Assembly (NCBI GenBank): GCA_943324165.2
Contig: CALPKO020000025.1
Location: forward strand, 1 to 9,750
Reading direction: 5' to 3'
DNA length: 9,750 bases
Source of the DNA: Bdellovibrio sp. ZAP7
Lineage (GTDB): Bacteria; Bacteroidota; Bacteroidia; Flavobacteriales; Flavobacteriaceae
In this document: positions 7,501 to 9,750 of the stretch, one piece after another
How the letters are laid out: each line of letters starts with the position of its first letter
Position numbering within the stretch: position 1 is the first letter of the stretch
Notes under the pieces: generated by a model
What the model saw: only the letters and a program-made list of their open reading frames with translations
Databases searched by the model: none
Told to the model about the DNA's origin: nothing
Translations under genes and position numbers: made by a program

Positions 7501-8380
7501 CCGGAATCAATACATCTAAAAAAAGTGCATCTTGTTCTGTTTTATCAGAGCGTAAAAAAGTTAAGTATTCTGAAATATTTTCTTTTTTTACTATTGAAAT
7601 TCTTCTCGCTATTCTTCTATAAAAAGTAGATTGTTTATAGTTACTGAAATCAACGCCACTTCGTTCTCGAAGCAAAAAAAGAATTTGGTTAAAAATTGCT
7701 GTATCATCCTTTGAAGTAACAGCACTATTTTTTTTGGCAGTATTGGGTTTAAAAGTGCTATTAATTTTTAAAAGTTGCGCAGGAATATTTTCTGGAGTCA
7801 AAACAAAATCAACCACACCAGCGTTTATAGCACTTTGAGGCATGCTAATATAGGTAGCGGATTCTAAATCTTGAGCAATACTAATTCCGCCATAATCTTT
7901 GATGGCTCTTAAACCAAGGGTTCCGTCGCTACCAGATCCTGAAAGTACAACGCCAACTGCCAACTCTTTATGAACTTCTGCCAGCGAGGAGAAGAAAACA
8001 TCAATTGCTAAGTTTATTTTCTTCTCTCGGTTCGAAAGTTTTAGTATGCCATCTGTTGAAGTGAGCATTTTATTTGAAGGAATGATATAGATATGGTCTG
8101 GAGCAAGGTGAATTTCATCTGTAATTTCAAGCACAGGAATATTTGTTACCCGCTGTAAAATTTCTGGTAATATACTCTCGTGAGAAGGGTCCAAGTGTTG
8201 AACTAAAACAAAAGCCATTCCTGAGTTTTCTGGAATGGAAGAGAGCAGTCTTCTAAAAGCATCTAATCCGCCCGCGCTAGCTCCTACGCCCACAATTGAA
8301 AAATTCTGTACCGTTGCAGGAGGTTGTGTTTTGTTTTTATTAGTTTTTGATGTAGCCATTTTATTGGTTTTTTTCGACAT
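4535..8380 (-). CDS. CheB-CheR-PAS hybrid sensor histidine kinase
   Basis: This is a soluble 1281-residue fusion with no membrane segment or signal peptide. Residues about 25-205 are a CheB methylesterase domain with the Ser-His-Asp triad at Ser35 (GASAGG), His62 (VQHLDPSH) and Asp152 (SGSGSDGT). Residues about 228-490 are a CheR methyltransferase with the SAM-binding loop IAGCSTGEE (329-337) and the FLQDPPF...IDLVSCRNVLIYMD region (419-441). A PAS-like region (about 525-635) precedes a coiled coil (650-745) that includes seven heptads. PAS domains follow at about 745-855 and 890-1005, the second ending in GISIDISEQK. A second coiled coil leads to HisKA with phospho-acceptor His1060 (FTHIASHDLQEPL) and HATPase_c with N box NLIDNALKY (1168-1176), G1 DNGIGF (1215-1220) and G2 GTGIGLAI (1243-1250). 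All catalytic motifs look intact. No receiver domain is fused, and no response regulator, receptor or other che gene is adjacent, so both the target of phosphotransfer and the methylation substrate are unknown. A second ATG at residue 8 is a possible alternative start. Confidence 0.93.
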   Translation of the reverse strand: MSKKTNKMATSKTNKNKTQPPATVQNFSIVGVGASAGGLDAFRRLLSSIPENSGMAFVLVQHLDPSHESILPEILQRVTNIPVLEITDEIHLAPDHIYIIPSNKMLTSTDGILKLSNREKKINLAIDVFFSSLAEVHKELAVGVVLSGSGSDGTLGLRAIKDYGGISIAQDLESATYISMPQSAINAGVVDFVLTPENIPAQLLKINSTFKPNTAKKNSAVTSKDDTAIFNQILFLLRERSGVDFSNYKQSTFYRRIARRISIVKKENISEYLTFLRSDKTEQDALFLDVLIPVTSFFRDPKTFLALKETVFPAIIKDRTLTEPIRIWIAGCSTGEEAFSVAICLAEFLKEKAIDIKIQVFASDLSEKAIKTARIAVYSKVQLEKLSETQRETYFVKNNVSFEVNKFIRDMCVFAPHNFLQDPPFAKIDLVSCRNVLIYMDAFLQKKAFSTFHYALKENGFLLLGKSESIGSSSELFSQVNKNEKIYLRRSLQGRLHPVVKNLSEETLILNTRKINKQEINFTDFRKSAEAVMILKSPASVVVNEQADIVHIHGDITPFLQAPQGKPTHNILRMAREGLAFELRNAIHKAKKEHTAIIKENIPVKVNKISSLITIEVIPLLNTIELHYLIRFEKKTIQLNEEENVPSDKLNLIQNQNQHLEQELLQIREDMRFITEDMEVSNEELQSANEELQSSNEEMQSLNEELETSKEELQSTNEELTIVNQEMEDKQEQLNAAQQYAESIITTVREPLIVLDKSLRIKTANASFYNKFKTQEQDTEGKLFYEIQNKQWDDELMRSLLERILPQHELLTDFEINLKFPELGERQLLLNALQIVNKKNSEDLILLAIEDITDRKIVKQKLETTRLELAVKNKLIEESETKQKKLATQLKLATDAGKVGIWSFDLASSKLEWSNLHKKMWGYDERRKDLTFVDWHDVIFEKDKALAFEKMEASKAKHNVYEVEYRIKRANDGAVVWIKTTGQYQYDEFGAAHTLSGISIDISEQKLFSGALEKMVEERTQELALKTEQLEVMNQSLEQKNIELENSNAELKSFTHIASHDLQEPLRKIQIFSKRILETDKFSGHAEDYFNRIILSSERMQNLIISLLEFSTADRSELKVFSCDLNEIIEESKNDLQLKITEKHAIIEYKNLPDVKGLHVQLAQLFTNLIDNALKYSRPEVTPTIKISAERIKGKDIGQPTANQKLAYYAIKIADNGIGFENEYCTKIFELFQRLHHKNEYSGTGIGLAIVKKIVANHNGFITAEGEPNVGAVFTIYLPII
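6191..6337 (-). repeat. Seven 21-bp repeats encoding a heptad coiled coil inside the CheB-CheR kinase
   Basis: Residues 682-730 are seven consecutive heptads: NEELQSA, NEELQSS, NEEMQSL, NEELETS, KEELQST, NEELTIV, NQEMEDK. At DNA level this is a degenerate 21-bp period, seen on the plus strand as repeated forms of GAGCTCTTC / CAATTCTTC. The helix links the CheB-CheR half to the PAS-kinase half and probably makes a parallel dimer that transmits conformational change. NEELQS-type coiled coils are usual in this family of fusions. Confidence 0.85.
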
Positions 8381-8421
8381 TCAGTCTTTCAGCTGTTGTG
8401 TTTTATGAAGATATATTTGTT

Positions 8422-8429
8422 CAAAGCTA
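8422..8429 (-). promoter_or_regulatory. Possible -7 element for the CheB-CheR-kinase gene
   Basis: On the minus strand TAGCTTTG matches TAnnTTTG exactly and lies 41 bp upstream of the ATG, leaving a leader of about 35 nt. A TTTG occurs further upstream at 25 bp spacing, longer than the usual 19-21, so the -33 box is uncertain. Confidence 0.42.
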
Positions 8430-8498
8430 CACCTTTTAAAGTTAGAACAGCACACAAATCCAAAGCGTTTTTAATTAGTAGTAATAAAGCCATAAAGC

Positions 8499-8527
8499 AA
8501 AAAGCGCGTCATTTGAAAATGATGCGC
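8499..8527 (-). terminator. Probable terminator of lspA (may work both ways)
   Basis: GCGCGTCATT (8504-8513) and AATGATGCGC (8518-8527) form a 10-bp stem around the loop TGAA. It is far more GC-rich than its surroundings. On the minus strand the hairpin is followed by TTTTT (from 8503-8499), then GC and more T, the layout of an intrinsic terminator for transcripts coming from lspA. On the minus-strand transcript one pair becomes an A-C mismatch, whereas on plus it is a G-U wobble. It lies about 130 bp after the lspA stop, beyond the tandem repeats. Confidence 0.7.
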
Positions 8528-8550
8528 CTTTGTATTGAATAAAATTTTTT

Positions 8551-8619
8551 TCAATAACAATATCAATAACAATATCAATAACAATATCAATTACAATAAT
8601 AATATCAATAACAATTTCA
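8551..8619. repeat. 12-bp tandem repeat, TCAATAACAATA units, then degenerate copies
   Basis: Three exact 12-bp units TCAATAACAATA (8551-8562, 8563-8574, 8575-8586) are followed by degenerate copies (TCAATTACAATA, a few extra bases, then TCAATAACAATT). Each unit is itself two related hexamer-like halves. The array lies in the lspA 3' flank before the terminator hairpin, so it is probably transcribed as part of the lspA 3' untranslated region. It has no coding potential. Confidence 0.8.
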
Positions 8620-8624
8620 AATTA

Positions 8625-8652
8625 ACTTTTGACTTTTGACTTTTGCCTTTTG
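8625..8652. repeat. 7-bp tandem repeat, ACTTTTG x3 then CCTTTTG
   Basis: Four heptamers occur in a row: ACTTTTG at 8625-8631, 8632-8638 and 8639-8645, then CCTTTTG at 8646-8652. The array ends 7 bp before the lspA stop codon region (8660-8662) and directly adjoins the 12-bp array. Short heptamer arrays of this AC/CC-TTTTG kind are, to my knowledge, common between genes in Bacteroidota; their role is unknown. Confidence 0.8.
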
Positions 8653-8659
8653 CCATTGA

Positions 8660-9262
8660 TCAATCTTCTTTTTGAAAAGCTTTTTTGTTGAAGAAAATTA
8701 AGATTCCAACTCCTGTAGAGATTGCCATATCCGCAAAATTAAAAATGGCATTAAAAAAAGTGAATGATTTTCCGCCAAGAAACGGAACCCAATTGGGCAA
8801 AACACCATCTTCTATAAACGGAAAATAAAGCATATCAACCACTTTCCCTTGAAAGAAATTGCCATAGGGATTGTCGGAATAAAAAGTAGCTACTTCTTGC
8901 GAACTATCATTGAAAATAATACCGTAAAAAACAGAATCGATAATGTTTCCGAATGCGCCTGCTAAAATTAAAGAAATGGCAAAAATCAAATATGGGGAAC
9001 TTTTTTTGTTCACACAATCCCAAAGCCAGTAGCCAATTCCGGAAACGGCAAGCAATCGAAAAATGGTCAAAATTAATTTACCATAAGCACCAGGAATTTC
9101 TGTTCCCCAAGCCATGCCTTCATTTTCGATAAAATGAATTCTAAACCAGCTAAAAACTTCTATTTGTTCGCCAAGAATAAAATGGGTTTTGATATATAAT
9201 TTTGAAACTTGATCGATTAATAAAATCCAAAATACAATGGTGTAGGCTCGTAACAATGTCAT
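8660..9262 (-). CDS. lspA: Lipoprotein signal peptidase (signal peptidase II)
   Basis: This inner-membrane aspartyl peptidase cuts the signal peptide from diacylglyceryl-modified prolipoproteins, just before the lipidated Cys. The 200-residue protein has four hydrophobic segments (about 5-22, 60-82, 90-110, 172-192). Conserved family residues are visible: Asn47 (ENEGMAWG), Asn106 (AGAFGNIID), the catalytic Asp143 (GKVVDMLYF) and Asp178 with Asn175 (FNFADMAIS). It is about 35 residues longer than the E. coli enzyme. The extra length is two insertions in the periplasmic part, about 25 residues between Asp109 and Asp143 and about 16 between Asp143 and Asp178. The Arg usually following the first Asp (IDR) is Ser110 here. 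I believe both traits are normal for Bacteroidota LspA. The gene has its own promoter and is followed by tandem repeats and a hairpin terminator. Confidence 0.95.
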   Translation of the reverse strand: MTLLRAYTIVFWILLIDQVSKLYIKTHFILGEQIEVFSWFRIHFIENEGMAWGTEIPGAYGKLILTIFRLLAVSGIGYWLWDCVNKKSSPYLIFAISLILAGAFGNIIDSVFYGIIFNDSSQEVATFYSDNPYGNFFQGKVVDMLYFPFIEDGVLPNWVPFLGGKSFTFFNAIFNFADMAISTGVGILIFFNKKAFQKED

Positions 9263-9280
9263 TTGTAAAATTTAGTAAGG

Positions 9281-9312
9281 CAAAAGTAATATTAAAAAAC
9301 TGCAATAACAAA
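9281..9312 (-). promoter_or_regulatory. Predicted lspA promoter, Bacteroidota type
   Basis: On the minus strand TTTG (9309-9312), a 20-bp spacer and TACTTTTG (9281-9288) match the full TTTG / 19-21 bp / TAnnTTTG consensus with no mismatch. Transcription would start near 9275, giving a very short leader of about a dozen bases before the ATG at 9262. This suggests lspA can be transcribed independently of the gene upstream of it. Confidence 0.6.
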
Positions 9313-9387
9313 TAGAAATTTAGGTGTAGTAAGTTGAATTTTAAGGGTTAAGAAAACGCAAAAATTACAACAAACACGCGATTGGTT

Positions 9388-9750
9388 TTAGTTCACAATA
9401 ACGCCATCAACAAACAAAAGAGGAACTTCTTCTGTAGCATTTTCGTTAATTGAATTGGCTGTAAAAATGTATTTTTTGTCGTAAAGTTTTTCGTTTATAA
9501 AGAAAGTAACCATAAATTCATTGTTGAGTTGTAAAACATTTTTTTCAATCATTTCAATTTTCACGAAAGAAATGGCGGGAACTTCTAAAAAAGCATGCCG
9601 CAAAAGCGAAGTCTTTTTCATTTCGCCATCAATAGTTCCAAATGCTTTAGAAACAACCATCACGCCATCAAGATTGAAATCGCTGTCGTTGATGAGGTAG
9701 GCATACCAAACTTTTTCCATAAAGTCATCGCTCCATTCTTGAACAGCAGC
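9388..9750 (-). CDS. Uncharacterised protein, C-terminal part (5' end beyond window edge)
   Basis: I do not assign a function. The frame ends with TAA at 9390-9388 and stays open to the window edge, giving 120 visible residues. An internal ATG exists at 9720-9718, but the ten codons before it (AAVQEWSDDF) read as natural protein, run straight into EKVWYAYLIND, and contain no stop, so the true start is probably outside the window. The visible part is acidic to neutral, has no membrane segment or signal peptide, and alternates short predicted strands (YAYLIND, GVMVVSKAFG, MVTFFIN, KYIFTA), ending in PLLFVDGVIVN, which suggests a small beta-rich cytoplasmic domain. It lies 125 bp upstream of lspA on the same strand. 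I recall similar conserved hypothetical proteins in flavobacteria but cannot confirm this here. Confidence 0.75.
   Translation of the reverse strand, partial: AAVQEWSDDFMEKVWYAYLINDSDFNLDGVMVVSKAFGTIDGEMKKTSLLRHAFLEVPAISFVKIEMIEKNVLQLNNEFMVTFFINEKLYDKKYIFTANSINENATEEVPLLFVDGVIVN

Noticed and set aside
8381..8550. Possible small gene or ncRNA between the kinase gene and the terminator hairpin
   Set aside because: No convincing start plus open frame or extended RNA structure was seen apart from the terminator hairpin at 8499-8527 and the -7 element of the kinase gene.
8551..8652. Possible CRISPR-like array
   Set aside because: The units are 12 and 7 bp, head to tail, with no unique spacers and no cas genes nearby; these are simple tandem repeats.
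9718..9720. ATG as the true start of the right-edge protein
   Set aside because: Ten further codons upstream are open to the window edge and look like continuous protein sequence, and no promoter-like or intergenic AT-rich leader precedes this ATG.

Overview
The window looks like chromosomal DNA of a low-GC member of the Bacteroidota, most likely a flavobacterium. Three things point there: the coding style and protein sequences (an L21 start, Aat and a long LspA of Bacteroidota type); the absence of clear Shine-Dalgarno sequences before the genes; and upstream regions that fit the Bacteroidota promoter pattern TTTG / about 19-20 bp / TAnnTTTG, best seen before rplU and lspA. These are ordinary chromosomal genes. 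I see no insertion sequence, phage gene, tRNA, rRNA or CRISPR array.

Layout, left to right. The first 75 bases are the 5' end of rplU (ribosomal protein L21, minus strand). A 178-bp divergent promoter region separates it from a plus-strand pair of secreted M16 zinc-peptidase family genes (254-1579 and 1590-3641), spaced 10 bp apart. The first protein keeps the zinc site HxxEH but lacks the R/Y pair. The second has lost HxxEH, keeps R/Y, and carries an extra C-terminal domain of about 200 residues. Together they look like one split heterodimeric periplasmic peptidase. A strong bidirectional hairpin terminator (3665-3700) separates this operon from the convergent aat gene (leucyl/phenylalanyl-tRNA-protein transferase), which appears to start at TTG.

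Next on the minus strand is a 1281-residue fusion: CheB methylesterase, CheR methyltransferase, a PAS-like region, a heptad-repeat coiled coil, two PAS domains and a histidine kinase. It has no receiver domain, and no chemotaxis genes lie beside it. Upstream of it lies a 279-bp gap holding the probable lspA terminator hairpin and two short tandem arrays (12-bp and 7-bp units). Then come lspA (lipoprotein signal peptidase, with its own good promoter) and an uncharacterised reading frame that runs off the right edge.

The genes do not form one pathway. They are separate transcription units: translation (rplU), periplasmic proteolysis (M16 pair), N-degron tagging (aat), signalling (CheB-CheR-kinase) and lipoprotein maturation (lspA). 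The most interesting points are the complementary M16 pair with its fused domain, the receiver-less CheB-CheR-kinase, and the tandem arrays downstream of lspA.
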